Below are positions 26,630-36,232 of a DNA stretch of 64,000 nucleotides, piece by piece; position 1 is the stretch's first letter; each line of letters starts with the position of its first letter. The notes under the pieces were generated by a model. The model saw only the letters and a list, made by a program, of their open reading frames with translations, did not search any database and was not told the origin of the DNA. The translations under genes and the position numbers were made by a program. The stretch lies in assembly GCA_903901975.1 (NCBI GenBank), contig CAIUTB010000126.1:33489-97488 (forward strand), in the 5' to 3' direction. Source of the DNA: an uncultured Bacteroidales bacterium. GTDB taxonomy: Bacteria; Bacteroidota; Bacteroidia; Bacteroidales; Paludibacteraceae.

Positions 26630-26807
26630 AATTATAAGTTTTAAAAATGTTTGCAAATATATACATTTATATTTTTATACCGTAATTTCTATTGTTTTTT
26701 ATTGAATTGAATTTTGTTTGTTTCAGTAAATGAGGTATTTACGGTGATTAATGAAATTTTTGACACTAATATAGCCAACTTTAGTTATAATTTACGTATT
26801 TTAGACT

Positions 26808-26815
26808 TATCTTTG
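26808..26815 (+). promoter_or_regulatory. -7 promoter element for the dehydratase gene
   Basis: TATCTTTG (TAnnTTTG), about 51 bases before the start codon. Confidence 0.6.
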
Positions 26816-26858
26816 TAACCTAATTTTCTACCGAAAATACCTATAATTATAGACGGAA

Positions 26859-28796
26859 ATGAAGGAAAAATTTAATTCTTTATGGAATTCGGATGTTTTT
26901 TCACATCTTGCTTCCCTTAAATATCTACCCCGTTGGGTAGTTCTTTTATTTGATATTCTTTTGTGTCTAATATCTTATTATATAGCATATTATATTACAT
27001 TAAAAATATATAAAAAATTGCCGGATGAACGAATTCTATCTGTATTTCAACGGGAGGGTTTAATTGTTGGTTGTCAGATTATATTTTTCTGGATTTTTCA
27101 TACTTATTCCGGAGTTTTACGATATTCGGGATATGTGGATGCAACTAAATTGTTGTTCGCAGTTTCAACTAACATTATCTTTATTTCTGCAGCAAATTTT
27201 ATCATTTGTTTTTTTACAGATTTACATGCATTCTACTATTCGGCTTTGATAATTTATGCCGTATTGTCTTTTCTACTACTTTTTATTTTAAGACTTTCAG
27301 TTAAAACAATTTATGACTATTTCAGTCAAAATTCAGGGCAGATAATACCTGTAATGATCTATGGTTCACAGTCTGCAGCCATTGGTATTGCCAAAATGTT
27401 ACAAACTACTACTGAAAATAAATATAAATTAGTTGGATTTATAGATGATGATAAAAATGCAACGGAAAAAATAATTATGGGGGTTAAGGTTTATAGCCTG
27501 AACGAAGAAACAATAAAGAAATATGTTGTAAATAGAGTTAAGGCAATTATTGTTTCTCCACTTAAAATGAGCACCATAAATCCGAACACAGATTTGGATA
27601 TTTTTATTAACAATAATCTTTCTGTGTTGACATCACCACCGATGAGTATCTGGCAAAATGATATGCCCTCAATCAAACAAATTAAATCGATTCAAATTGA
27701 AGATTTGCTTGAAAGACCTATAATTGATATTTCGAATGAAAATACTGAAAAACATTTAAAATCAAAAGTTATATTAGTAACAGGTGCTGCAGGTTCAATT
27801 GGTGGAGAAATTGTACGACAAGTTATAAAATACAATCCTAAGCTATTAATACTTGTTGATCAGGCTGAATCTCCAATGCATGAATTGAAATTACAGATTG
27901 AAGAAAAATATCCTGATATGAATTTTACTTCATTTTTGGGGGATGTACGAAATAAAGAACGAATGGAATTCATGATTGATTTGTACCGCCCCGATATCAT
28001 TTTCCATGCAGCAGCCTATAAACACGTACCGTTAATGGAGGATAATCCGGTTGAAAGTATTCAGGTTAACGTGAAAGGAACTAAGATTATGGCTGATTTA
28101 GCTGTAAAATATAAGGTTGAGCGGTTTGTGATGATTTCGACTGATAAAGCAGTTAATCCAACAAATATAATGGGTGCTTCCAAACGTATTGCCGAAATAT
28201 ATGTACAGTCATTATACCGCAAATTGCAGAAAGAAGCTGAATTTACAACTAAATTTATTACAACTCGTTTTGGCAATGTTCTTGGTTCCAATGGGTCAGT
28301 AATTCCTCATTTTAAGAACCAGATTGAAAAAGGTGGCCCCATAACAGTAACTCACCCCGAAATTATTCGTTATTTTATGACGATACCTGAAGCTTGTATG
28401 CTAGTACTTGAAGCTGGTTCAATGGGTCATGGAGGTGAAATATATATTTTTGATATGGGCAGTCCGGTAAAGATTGTAAATTTAGCACGTAAAATGATTC
28501 GTCTGGCTGGTTTCATTCCGGAAGTGGATATAAAAATTGAATTTACAGGATTAAGACCCGGAGAAAAACTCTATGAAGAGCTTTTAAATCAAAAGGAGAT
28601 AACCACAAAAACACATAATCCAAAAATTTTAATTGCTAAAGTACAGGAATATCATTTTGAAACTATTTCAGCCCAAATTGATGAGTTAATACAATACAGC
28701 TCAATGTGTAAGGACTTTTTGACAGTATCATTAATGAAGAAAATTGTCCCTGAGTTTTTAAGTAAAAATTCACAATATGAACGACTCGATGTCTAA
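26859..28796 (+). CDS. Membrane-anchored UDP-sugar 4,6-dehydratase (WbpM/CapD/PglF type)
   Basis: 645 residues. Four N-terminal membrane helices (about 25-155) and a CoA-binding-like Rossmann domain are followed by the SDR domain with VTGAAGSIGGE near residue 308, AAYKHVPLMEDNP near 385, and STDKAVNPTNIMGASKR near 427. The catalytic Tyr is replaced by Met, as in the large WbpM-type enzymes, which use a Ser-Met-Lys triad. These enzymes make UDP-4-keto-6-deoxy sugars from UDP-GlcNAc for capsule or O-antigen. The WecA-like gene follows after 18 bases, giving a pair that could start a lipid-linked glycan. Confidence 0.92.
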   Translation: MKEKFNSLWNSDVFSHLASLKYLPRWVVLLFDILLCLISYYIAYYITLKIYKKLPDERILSVFQREGLIVGCQIIFFWIFHTYSGVLRYSGYVDATKLLFAVSTNIIFISAANFIICFFTDLHAFYYSALIIYAVLSFLLLFILRLSVKTIYDYFSQNSGQIIPVMIYGSQSAAIGIAKMLQTTTENKYKLVGFIDDDKNATEKIIMGVKVYSLNEETIKKYVVNRVKAIIVSPLKMSTINPNTDLDIFINNNLSVLTSPPMSIWQNDMPSIKQIKSIQIEDLLERPIIDISNENTEKHLKSKVILVTGAAGSIGGEIVRQVIKYNPKLLILVDQAESPMHELKLQIEEKYPDMNFTSFLGDVRNKERMEFMIDLYRPDIIFHAAAYKHVPLMEDNPVESIQVNVKGTKIMADLAVKYKVERFVMISTDKAVNPTNIMGASKRIAEIYVQSLYRKLQKEAEFTTKFITTRFGNVLGSNGSVIPHFKNQIEKGGPITVTHPEIIRYFMTIPEACMLVLEAGSMGHGGEIYIFDMGSPVKIVNLARKMIRLAGFIPEVDIKIEFTGLRPGEKLYEELLNQKEITTKTHNPKILIAKVQEYHFETISAQIDELIQYSSMCKDFLTVSLMKKIVPEFLSKNSQYERLDV

Positions 28797-28814
28797 TTTT
28801 TTATTATTAGCAAA

Positions 28815-29903
28815 ATGCATTATTTAAATACTCTTGTAAATAATTTTCCTGTATTGTCGATAATACTATCGTTTATCATTGGTCTTTGTTTTATGCCATT
28901 GGTGATTGATATTGCAAAAAAAAGAGACTTTGTAGTAAAGCCAAATAAACGCACCTCACACGAAGGTACTATACCAAATATTGGCGGAATTAATATATTT
29001 ATTTCTTTTTTGTTGACCGTGTTCCTGTTTTCTTATGGAATAATTGATCAACTTCAATTCATCATTGTCGGAGTGTTTTTCATACTGATTGTAGGATTTG
29101 TCGACGATTTGATTGATATAAAAGCCTATTGGAAACTTTTAGGGGAATTAGTATCCGGCTTTTTTCTGATAGTTGTTTCAGATATTCGCCTGACAAGTCT
29201 GCACGGTTTTTTAGGTATAAATGAACTTCCGGTTTTTGCGAGTTATTTTCTCTCTATTTTTGTTTTTATAGCTATTATTAATGCCTTAAATTTGATTGAT
29301 GGGGTTGACGGACTTGCTTCCGGATTAGGCATTTTATATTCATTATTTTTTGCTTTATATTTTAGTTATACGGGTTCTGTCAACCTCGCAATTTCGGCTT
29401 ATGCAATGGTTGGATCGTTGGGTGTGTTTTTCATCTACAATGTATTTGGCAAGAAAAATAAGATTTTTATGGGTGATACAGGTTCACTGTTACTCGGATA
29501 TATGTTAACACTTTATGTCTTTCAATTCTGCGAAATGAACGCTTATCCTCAAAAATTTCATTTAAGTGAATTCTTTCAAATGAACGCAGCACCGGCAGTA
29601 GCAGTTTGTGTTCTAATGGTTCCACTGTTTGATACTATTCGTGTGATGCTTACCCGCATTAAAAAAGGCGTATCACCTTTTCATCCTGATAAAAACCATA
29701 TTCATCATTTATTGCTTAAGACCGGAATAAAACATCGTCAGGTAACCTATGTATTATTACTGGTTACTGGTGGATTCATTGCATTAGGAATCATTGGCCG
29801 AAACTGGTCGATTGGTTTATTGTCCTTAGTAGCCTTTGTTATTGCTATAATTCTCACCGAAATACTTTGGCGGCTTTTAGACCGTAAGACTATGTCAAAG
29901 TGA
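28815..29903 (+). CDS. Undecaprenyl-phosphate sugar-1-phosphate transferase (WecA/MraY family)
   Basis: 362 residues and about 10 or 11 membrane helices. Motifs: KPNKRTSHEGTIPNIGG near residue 36, VDDLIDIKAYWK, NALNLIDGVDGLASG near 156, MGDTGSLLLGY, and HPDKNHIHHLLL near 294. This pattern is of the WecA/TagO branch, which transfers a HexNAc-1-phosphate from UDP to undecaprenyl phosphate at the inner membrane. It lies directly after a UDP-sugar dehydratase gene and probably shares its transcript. MraY itself is less likely, because no murein genes are near and the HIHH motif is WecA-like. Confidence 0.93.
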   Translation: MHYLNTLVNNFPVLSIILSFIIGLCFMPLVIDIAKKRDFVVKPNKRTSHEGTIPNIGGINIFISFLLTVFLFSYGIIDQLQFIIVGVFFILIVGFVDDLIDIKAYWKLLGELVSGFFLIVVSDIRLTSLHGFLGINELPVFASYFLSIFVFIAIINALNLIDGVDGLASGLGILYSLFFALYFSYTGSVNLAISAYAMVGSLGVFFIYNVFGKKNKIFMGDTGSLLLGYMLTLYVFQFCEMNAYPQKFHLSEFFQMNAAPAVAVCVLMVPLFDTIRVMLTRIKKGVSPFHPDKNHIHHLLLKTGIKHRQVTYVLLLVTGGFIALGIIGRNWSIGLLSLVAFVIAIILTEILWRLLDRKTMSK

Positions 29904-29945
29904 TTTTCATGACCTGGACTGTGTCTGGTTGAAAAATAATTAAAC

Positions 29946-31883
29946 ATGATTTCTGTAGAACAACTAACCGTCGAATTTGGCGGATCTCCACTTTTTGATG
30001 AAATAAGTTTTTTAGTCAATCCAAAAGATAAAATTGCATTAGTAGGTAAAAACGGAGCGGGTAAAACAACATTGCTCCGGATTTTTTCAGGCAAACAACT
30101 TCCTACCAAAGGTAAAATAACGATACCCAAAGACCTCACAATTGGTTATTTGCCTCAGCACATGATTCATAATGAAGGTACAACTGTGATGCAGGAAGCT
30201 GAAAAGGCTTTTGAGCATATCACTGATTTGCAGGCCGAAATTGAACAAATGAACATTGAGCTGGCTGAACGTACCGATTATGAAAGTAATGAATATCACG
30301 AACTGCTCGACAGACTAAGTCATGTAAATGAACATCTTCAAATTGTTTCCAATGGTAATTTTTATGCTGAAATTGAGAAAACGCTTCTCGGATTAGGTTT
30401 TTTACGTACTGATTTTGAACGACCCTGTTCTGAATTCAGCGGTGGATGGCGTATGCGCATTGAGCTGGCAAAAATTTTGTTACAACGCCCTGAAGTTCTG
30501 CTGCTGGATGAACCTACCAATCACCTTGATATTGAATCAATTCAGTGGCTTGAGAACTTTCTGACTACCTCGAACAGTGCTATTTTGCTGGTGTCGCATG
30601 ACCGGGCATTTATCGATGCAGTAACAAATCGAACGATCGAAATATCTCTTGGAAAGATTTACGATTACAACGTAAATTACTCGAAATACCTTCAGTTACG
30701 CGTCGAAAGGCATGAGCAGCAGGTTCGTGCTTATGAAAATCAGCAGAAATTGATTGCTGATACGGAGGAATTTATTGCCCGGTATCGTTATCAGGCTACC
30801 AAAGCCATTCAGGTTCAGTCACGGGTTAAACAGTTGGAAAAGCTGGAACGTCTGGAAGTTGATTTGGAGGATAATTCACGCTTGAGTTTGAAATTTCCAC
30901 ATGCACCACGCTCAGGTAGCATTCCTTTAGAGATTGAACGTTTGTCAAAGGCTTATGGCAAGCATTTGATTCTCGATAATATTGGTATGATTATCAATCG
31001 GGGCGAAAAGGTAGCATTTGTTGGTAAAAATGGTGAAGGAAAAAGTACGCTGGTGAAATGTATCATGAGCGAAATTGAGTATTCCGGTATTCTGAAACTT
31101 GGGCATAATGTAAAGATTGGCTATTTTGCTCAGAATCAGGCTTCGTTGCTCAATGAAAGTAAAACAGTTTTCGAAACTATTGATTATGTAGCTGTTGGGG
31201 ATATTCGCACTAAAATACGCGATATTTTGGGTGCATTTATGTTTGGTGGTGATGCATCCGACAAAAAAGTGAAAGTGCTTTCGGGTGGTGAGCGTAGCAG
31301 GTTGGCTATGATTCGCCTATTATTGGAACCGGTTAATTTACTGATTCTGGATGAGCCCACAAATCACCTGGATATGCGCTCGAAAGATGTGTTGAAAGAA
31401 GCTATCAAAGCCTTTGATGGAACGGTTATCGTAGTGTCGCACGACCGTGAATTTTTAAATGGACTGGTTACGAAAGTCTATGAATTTGGTGGCCAAAAAG
31501 TGCGCGAACATTTGGGTGGAATTTATGAGTTTCTGCAGTATAAAAAAATGGACAATCTACGTGATTTAGAGGTTTCTAATTCCTTGAAAGTGGCTATTGC
31601 TGAAACAAAAGATAAAAACGTTTCGGACAACAAACTGAGCTACGAAGCCCGCAAAGAACTGAACAGGAAAATAAAAAAAGCTGAAAGGGCAGTTGAAGAG
31701 ATGGAGCAACTGGTTTCAAAGCTCGAATCAGAAATTGCAAATATGGATGTTCAGCTACAATCACCCGAAAAAGCCTCTGATAATGATTATATTATGCTTT
31801 ATCAGAAAAAACAGCGGGAAATGGAACAAAAAGTTTATGAGTGGGAGATTTTGAGCGAGGAACTTGAGCAGTTAGCCCCCTAA
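29946..31883 (+). CDS. ABC-F family ATPase (Uup/YheS-like ribosome-associated)
   Basis: 645 residues with two ABC domains and no membrane segment. Walker A GKNGAGKTT near residue 36 and GKNGEGKST near 360; signatures SGGWRMRIELAK and LSGGERSRLAMI, each followed by LLDEPTNHLD or LILDEPTNHLD. The linker between the domains and a C-terminal coiled coil (about 560-645) are typical of ABC-F proteins, which bind the ribosome. The stop codon lies inside the left arm of an inverted repeat. Confidence 0.93.
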   Translation: MISVEQLTVEFGGSPLFDEISFLVNPKDKIALVGKNGAGKTTLLRIFSGKQLPTKGKITIPKDLTIGYLPQHMIHNEGTTVMQEAEKAFEHITDLQAEIEQMNIELAERTDYESNEYHELLDRLSHVNEHLQIVSNGNFYAEIEKTLLGLGFLRTDFERPCSEFSGGWRMRIELAKILLQRPEVLLLDEPTNHLDIESIQWLENFLTTSNSAILLVSHDRAFIDAVTNRTIEISLGKIYDYNVNYSKYLQLRVERHEQQVRAYENQQKLIADTEEFIARYRYQATKAIQVQSRVKQLEKLERLEVDLEDNSRLSLKFPHAPRSGSIPLEIERLSKAYGKHLILDNIGMIINRGEKVAFVGKNGEGKSTLVKCIMSEIEYSGILKLGHNVKIGYFAQNQASLLNESKTVFETIDYVAVGDIRTKIRDILGAFMFGGDASDKKVKVLSGGERSRLAMIRLLLEPVNLLILDEPTNHLDMRSKDVLKEAIKAFDGTVIVVSHDREFLNGLVTKVYEFGGQKVREHLGGIYEFLQYKKMDNLRDLEVSNSLKVAIAETKDKNVSDNKLSYEARKELNRKIKKAERAVEEMEQLVSKLESEIANMDVQLQSPEKASDNDYIMLYQKKQREMEQKVYEWEILSEELEQLAP

Positions 31884-31983
31884 ATCCCCCTAAAAGGGGA
31901 CTTAAAGACTCAGTCTGTAAATATTAAGTACAAATTTAAATATACAAATTCAAAAGTCTCCCTTTAGGGGGATTTAGGGGGCT
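31874..31983. repeat. Inverted repeat with 30-nt GC-rich arms around a 50-nt AT-rich core
   Basis: The left arm 31874-31903 begins AGCCCCCTAAATCCCCC; the right arm 31954-31983 is its reverse complement with two mismatches. The left arm supplies the stop codon of the ABC-F gene, and the right arm ends four bases before the start of the next gene. Confidence 0.9.
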
Positions 31984-31987
31984 ATTA

Positions 31988-32689
31988 ATGGCAACACTTT
32001 ATTTAATTCCAACTTCGCTTGGCGAAAGCCCGTTCGACAGTATTCTGCCTGCTCGAAATACTCAGATTATCACTGATTTAAAGTATTTTATCGTAGAAGA
32101 TGTACGCACTGCCCGTCGTTTTCTGAAAAAAGCAGATCCCAGCATCGACATTGATATGCTAACTTTTTTTATTCTGAATCAGCATACTTCGCCTGAAGAA
32201 CTAAGTGGTTTTCTGAAACCAATGTTTACCGGACACGATATGGGCGTTTTATCCGAAGCCGGTTGTCCTGCCATTGCCGATCCGGGTGCAGATGTAGTGG
32301 CTATTGCACAACGAAATAATTTCAGGGTTGTTCCTTTGGTCGGTCCTTCATCCATTCTGCTTTCGCTTATGGCTTCGGGCTTTAACGGACAAAGCTTTGC
32401 TTTTGTAGGCTATTTACCCATTCAGCCTGACGAACGCACAAAAGCATTGAAAAAACTCGAATCAAGAGCATATTCAGAAAATCAATCACAAATTTTCATT
32501 GAAACTCCTTACCGAAATATGAAAATGCTGGAAGAAATCCTCAAAACCTGCCAGTTAACCACGCATTTATGTATTGCCGTAGATATAACACTAGAAACGG
32601 AATATATTAAAACAAAAACCATTAAGGATTGGAAGACTCAGCTTCCAGATTTGAATAAAAGACCTTGTATATTTCTGATTTACAAATAA
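31988..32689 (+). CDS. Tetrapyrrole-methylase-fold SAM-dependent methyltransferase (RsmI-like)
   Basis: 233 residues. Segments VLSEAGCPAIADPGADVV near residue 88, VPLVGPSSILLSLMASG near 117 and FVGYLP near 139 are family signatures of the RsmI branch of the tetrapyrrole methylase fold, which methylates 16S rRNA. The usual N-terminal TPIGN motif is altered to PTSLGES, and the protein is shorter than RsmI (about 280), so the target is uncertain. It starts right after the inverted repeat that ends the ABC-F gene. Confidence 0.8.
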   Translation: MATLYLIPTSLGESPFDSILPARNTQIITDLKYFIVEDVRTARRFLKKADPSIDIDMLTFFILNQHTSPEELSGFLKPMFTGHDMGVLSEAGCPAIADPGADVVAIAQRNNFRVVPLVGPSSILLSLMASGFNGQSFAFVGYLPIQPDERTKALKKLESRAYSENQSQIFIETPYRNMKMLEEILKTCQLTTHLCIAVDITLETEYIKTKTIKDWKTQLPDLNKRPCIFLIYK

Positions 32690-32791
32690 GTTAAGAGGTT
32701 AATAATTTATGACAAAGATTTTATCTTGAAAAAAGTATATATCTTTACATAAATATTCACTATCTACTTTATGTTGTAATCCTTAAAATCC

Positions 32792-34441
32792 ATGAATAGA
32801 AAAATAGAGCCAAAGCCCCTAACGCTTAAATCAATTATTGATTATTCTGTCAAGAATTTTGCCAAAATGCCTTCAGTTTCTTTCGTCGAAGGAAAACCGA
32901 TAAGCTATTCAGAATTAGGAAAAAGGATAGAAGAAATAGCTTCTGTTTTATTTTCATTGGGTTTGACAAAAGGCGATAAAGTAGCTTTATTTAGTCACAA
33001 TATGCCCAATTGGGTAATTGCCTATTTTTCAGTTGTGACTAAAGGGCTGATTATAGTTCCGGTATTGCCTGATTTTACGCGCGAAGAAGTAGAAAATGTG
33101 CTTGTTCATTCCGAATCTAAAGTTCTTTTTGTAAGTGAACGATTAATTTCCAGAGTTGAGGGACTTGAATTGCCTGCACTCGAAGCAACTATATTAATCG
33201 ATGATTTCAGTCAGGTATCAGGTAATAAAACTATAAACACAGACACTATAATTCCAAAAATAACTGTAAAAGAGGACGATACAGCGGCCATAATCTACAC
33301 TTCCGGAACAACCGGCCGTTCAAAGGGTGTGGTTCTTTCTCATAAAAGTATTGCGTTTGTAGGAATGCAATCATATACATTTCAACCTATTTCGCGCACG
33401 GATGTATTTTTGTCACTTTTGCCTTTGTCGCACACCTATGAGAATACCATTGGTATGATTTATCCGATTATATACGGTGCTGCAATTTATTATCTCGAAA
33501 AACCACCCACTCCGGCAGCCTTGTTGCCAGCTTTGAAAAAAAATCGTCCTACCATGATGCTTTCCGTGCCGCTAGTCATGGAAAAAATATATAAAACTCA
33601 GATTCAGAGCAAGTTTACTGGAAATGGGTTAAAAAGAATGATTTATAAAACTCCCTTTTTCAGAATATTGATTCACCGGATTGCGGGTAAAAAATTATAT
33701 CAAACTTTTGGCGGTCGACTGAAATTTTTTGGAATCGGCGGAGCAAAGCTTGATTCGCGTGTGGAACGTTTTTTGAAAGAAGCTCGTTTCCCTTATGCCA
33801 TTGGTTATGGACTTACCGAAACCGCCCCTTTACTGGCTGGTGCAGGTGTTCATCAGACCAAGCTTCATTCAACCGGTTTTGCAGTTCATGGAGTTGATTT
33901 AAAGATACACAATCCCGGAAAAAAAGGAGTAGGGGAGATTTGGGCAAAAGGACCAAACCTGATGAAAGGATATTATAAAAATCCGGAAGCGACACGCGAA
34001 GTTCTGACCGAAGATGGCTGGTTTCGTACGGGCGATTATGGACGATTTGACAGGCATAAACGCCTGTTTATTAAGGGAAGGATCAAAAATACTATTGTGG
34101 GTGCGAGTGGTGAGAATATTTATCCGGAAGATATTGAGACAGTTATCAACAATCACCAACTGGTAGTGGAATCGCTTGTAATTGAGGAAGATGGTTTTTT
34201 GGTTGCCAAAGTTTTAGTGGAGATTGAAGAACTTGAAAAAGCGTATGAACATTTAAAACTGGTGATTGAAGACAAAAAAGAAAAGCATAAAATTTGGGCG
34301 CAACATTTCACCAAAGAACTGAATGAAAAACTAAATAAGGTCTCACAAATTAAACGGGTGGATATAATGGATGAACCCTTTGAAAAAACAGCTTCACAAA
34401 AGATTAAACGGTTTTTATATACCAAACATCCAAAGAAATAA
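32792..34441 (+). CDS. Long-chain acyl-CoA ligase-like AMP-forming enzyme
   Basis: 549 residues. The ATP-binding motif AAIIYTSGTTGRSKGV is near residue 167, GYGLTETAPL near 335, and DGWFRTGDYGRF near 409, followed by the hinge and the GRIKNTIVGASGENIYPEDIE segment. This is the adenylate-forming superfamily; the closest match by pattern is bacterial long-chain fatty-acid-CoA ligase. It activates a carboxylate with ATP and joins it to CoA. The substrate chain length is unknown. Confidence 0.88.
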   Translation: MNRKIEPKPLTLKSIIDYSVKNFAKMPSVSFVEGKPISYSELGKRIEEIASVLFSLGLTKGDKVALFSHNMPNWVIAYFSVVTKGLIIVPVLPDFTREEVENVLVHSESKVLFVSERLISRVEGLELPALEATILIDDFSQVSGNKTINTDTIIPKITVKEDDTAAIIYTSGTTGRSKGVVLSHKSIAFVGMQSYTFQPISRTDVFLSLLPLSHTYENTIGMIYPIIYGAAIYYLEKPPTPAALLPALKKNRPTMMLSVPLVMEKIYKTQIQSKFTGNGLKRMIYKTPFFRILIHRIAGKKLYQTFGGRLKFFGIGGAKLDSRVERFLKEARFPYAIGYGLTETAPLLAGAGVHQTKLHSTGFAVHGVDLKIHNPGKKGVGEIWAKGPNLMKGYYKNPEATREVLTEDGWFRTGDYGRFDRHKRLFIKGRIKNTIVGASGENIYPEDIETVINNHQLVVESLVIEEDGFLVAKVLVEIEELEKAYEHLKLVIEDKKEKHKIWAQHFTKELNEKLNKVSQIKRVDIMDEPFEKTASQKIKRFLYTKHPKK

Positions 34442-34475
34442 TTCCAAATATATTTTGACTGTGTGAGTGACAATT

Positions 34476-35651
34476 TTAAACCTTCCCACACTCCACGATC
34501 ACTTTTTGCTCGTTATTCAGGGTGCAGGCAAATAAATACACTTCGCCGCCTTCTTTTATTTTAAGTTTTTTGCGGAGTTCCTCTACCGGAAGCGGGTAGT
34601 TACGGGTGCTTATATTGGCTTTAGGGGCTTTTGAGGCCAGTTCTTTCAGTTCCTTCTTCCCACTTTCCCAAATTTTATGAACTTCAAATATTCGTCCGGG
34701 AAAGTCAACTAACAAGTTGGTTGATGTGTATAAGTGAGTATTGGTGTGGAGTTTACTCAACCCGAATCTGCTTCCTACAGATTTAAAAGTTCCGCTTTTC
34801 ATTAGGGCTGCATTCGGTTCGTAGAGATAGTTTGATATTTCGGAAGTAAAACTGACGGTGGCATTCGCTTCATCGTTGGCATCGAACTCAAAAATTTGAT
34901 CTGCTTTATTTTTTCTGACATTTATTGTCCTGATTTTCTTTTGATTATCAATGGATTGATTCATCATAAGCAACACTTCCTTACATTCATTCTCCACGCT
35001 GATAATATGGATTTCAGCTGTGGTGGGTAATTCGCTCACGGTAGCAGTTATATCGAGCATGGGTGATAGCTTAATCATTACTTTGTCGGCTTTCTCAAGA
35101 AGAAGAGGAGCAAGGGCAGAAACATCCGGATCGCAATCGGACAGAAAAAATACTTTTTTGCCACTTTCACTTCGTCGGGCAGGATCGATATAAATCCAGT
35201 CAACTTTTTCCATTTGAGCCAGATGTTTTTCAGAATCGGCATGAATTACGTCAATATTTTTACGTCCTAATGCCTTGAAATTATGACGTGCCAGTTCGCA
35301 TAATTCCGCATCTCGCTCTACGTAAGTCACTTGACTAAAATTCTCCGCCATGAAGTAACAATCGATTCCGAATCCACCGGTAAGGTCAACAAGTGTATTG
35401 CCTTCGCAAAGAGTTGATTTGTAGTAAGCAGTTGATTGTGAAGAGCTTTGCTCTAACGATAGTTGTATGGGATATAAAATGTCATCGGTGCTGAAAAACA
35501 AAGGAATTTTCAATTTTATTTTCTGTTTTCCATTGATTTGCCTGATAGCCAGGGGCATATCAACCAGCGGATATCGAGTTGCCTGAAGAGCTAATTGATG
35601 AATATCAGTCTCTAAATTATCAGCAATAAATTGTCGGGTATCCTGGTTCAT
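34476..35651 (-). CDS. Class I SAM-dependent methyltransferase with THUMP-like C-terminus
   Basis: 391 residues. SAM motif I LVDLTGGFGIDCYFMAE near residue 86, then VTYVERDAEL and WIYIDPARR near 153, resemble the rRNA methyltransferase fold. The C-terminal part (about 310-391) matches a THUMP-like domain seen in Bacteroidetes proteins of this type. A nucleic acid target is likely; the position methylated is unknown. It is convergent with the acyl-CoA ligase. Confidence 0.8.
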   Translation of the reverse strand: MNQDTRQFIADNLETDIHQLALQATRYPLVDMPLAIRQINGKQKIKLKIPLFFSTDDILYPIQLSLEQSSSQSTAYYKSTLCEGNTLVDLTGGFGIDCYFMAENFSQVTYVERDAELCELARHNFKALGRKNIDVIHADSEKHLAQMEKVDWIYIDPARRSESGKKVFFLSDCDPDVSALAPLLLEKADKVMIKLSPMLDITATVSELPTTAEIHIISVENECKEVLLMMNQSIDNQKKIRTINVRKNKADQIFEFDANDEANATVSFTSEISNYLYEPNAALMKSGTFKSVGSRFGLSKLHTNTHLYTSTNLLVDFPGRIFEVHKIWESGKKELKELASKAPKANISTRNYPLPVEELRKKLKIKEGGEVYLFACTLNNEQKVIVECGKV

Positions 35652-35686
35652 ATTTCTCTGAATTGTGGGTCAAAAATAGCCATTTT

Positions 35687-35714
35687 AGTTGATAGTTGAC
35701 AGTTGATAGTTGAA
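35687..35714. repeat. Four tandem 7-nt repeats (AGTTGAY type)
   Basis: AGTTGAT, AGTTGAC, AGTTGAT and AGTTGAA follow one another without gaps. The same words recur inside the cobalamin riboswitch 250 bases away. Confidence 0.9.
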
Positions 35715-35801
35715 AATTTTATGAACTGTTGAAAATCAGAGTTATAATTTATTGTTGATAAAAATTTACTGTTTAAATTAGGGACAAAAGAATTTTTTCC
35801 A

Positions 35802-35809
35802 TACTTTTG
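35802..35809 (+). promoter_or_regulatory. -7 promoter element of the cobalamin riboswitch transcript
   Basis: TACTTTTG (TAnnTTTG), directly before the aptamer. Confidence 0.6.
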
Positions 35810-35816
35810 CAACAGA

Positions 35817-36059
35817 TTTTGGTATCGAAACAACTTTCGTTGGATTGATAAAAGGGAATCCGGTCAAATTCCGGAACAGTACCCGCTGCTGTAGACTCCA
35901 CACCAAACGTATTGAACAACACTTTTGCCACTGGTATTTCAGTTGACAGTTGATAGTTGACAGTTGATAGTTTAAAAACGAATCAACATCCAACTAACTA
36001 ACCATTCAACCAAATCGGGAAGGCGTTCAATTACGGGAGTAAGTCAGAAGACCTGCCAT
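35817..36059 (+). promoter_or_regulatory. Cobalamin riboswitch with an expanded P5 loop
   Basis: Conserved cobalamin aptamer blocks occur in order: GATAAAAGGGAATCCGG, ACAGTACCCGCTGCTGTA, GCCACTGG, GGGAAGGCG, and the B12-box region GTAAGTCAGAAGACCTGCC. The peripheral arm between GCCACTGG and GGGAAGGCG is enlarged by about 70 bases (35941-36011), including four AGTTGAY heptamers followed by partly complementary sequence. The core looks complete, so it may still bind cobalamin. It precedes a DUF4465 lipoprotein gene. Confidence 0.93.
35941..35968. repeat. Four AGTTGAY heptamers inside the riboswitch
   Basis: AGTTGAC and AGTTGAT alternate twice in exact register. Downstream ATCAAC and CAACT words can pair back to them, so the insert may form a hairpin extension of the P5 arm. 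Confidence 0.9.
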
Positions 36060-36070
36060 TTTCAATATTT

Positions 36071-36199
36071 ATGTTTTTTGCTTTCGGGATTAATAGCAAA
36101 AAGAACATGGACACATCTTTGTGCGTGCATTTTCTTTATTTTTCATTGTTGTTATTTGTTGTATCCTGTAGCATTGGCGTATTTAACCGTGTCAATTAA
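36071..36199 (+). CDS. Possible 42-residue lipoprotein-like small ORF after the riboswitch
   Basis: An open frame from ATG 36071, or from ATG 36107 for 30 residues starting MDTSLCVHF, ends at TAA 36199. It has a hydrophobic stretch and a lipobox-like FVVSC. It could be a leader peptide, the remnant of a lost transporter signal, or chance. No good ribosome binding site is seen. Confidence 0.25.
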   Translation: MFFAFGINSKKNMDTSLCVHFLYFSLLLFVVSCSIGVFNRVN

Positions 36200-36232
36200 T
36201 TTTTTATATAACTAATAATCAAACAATTAAAA

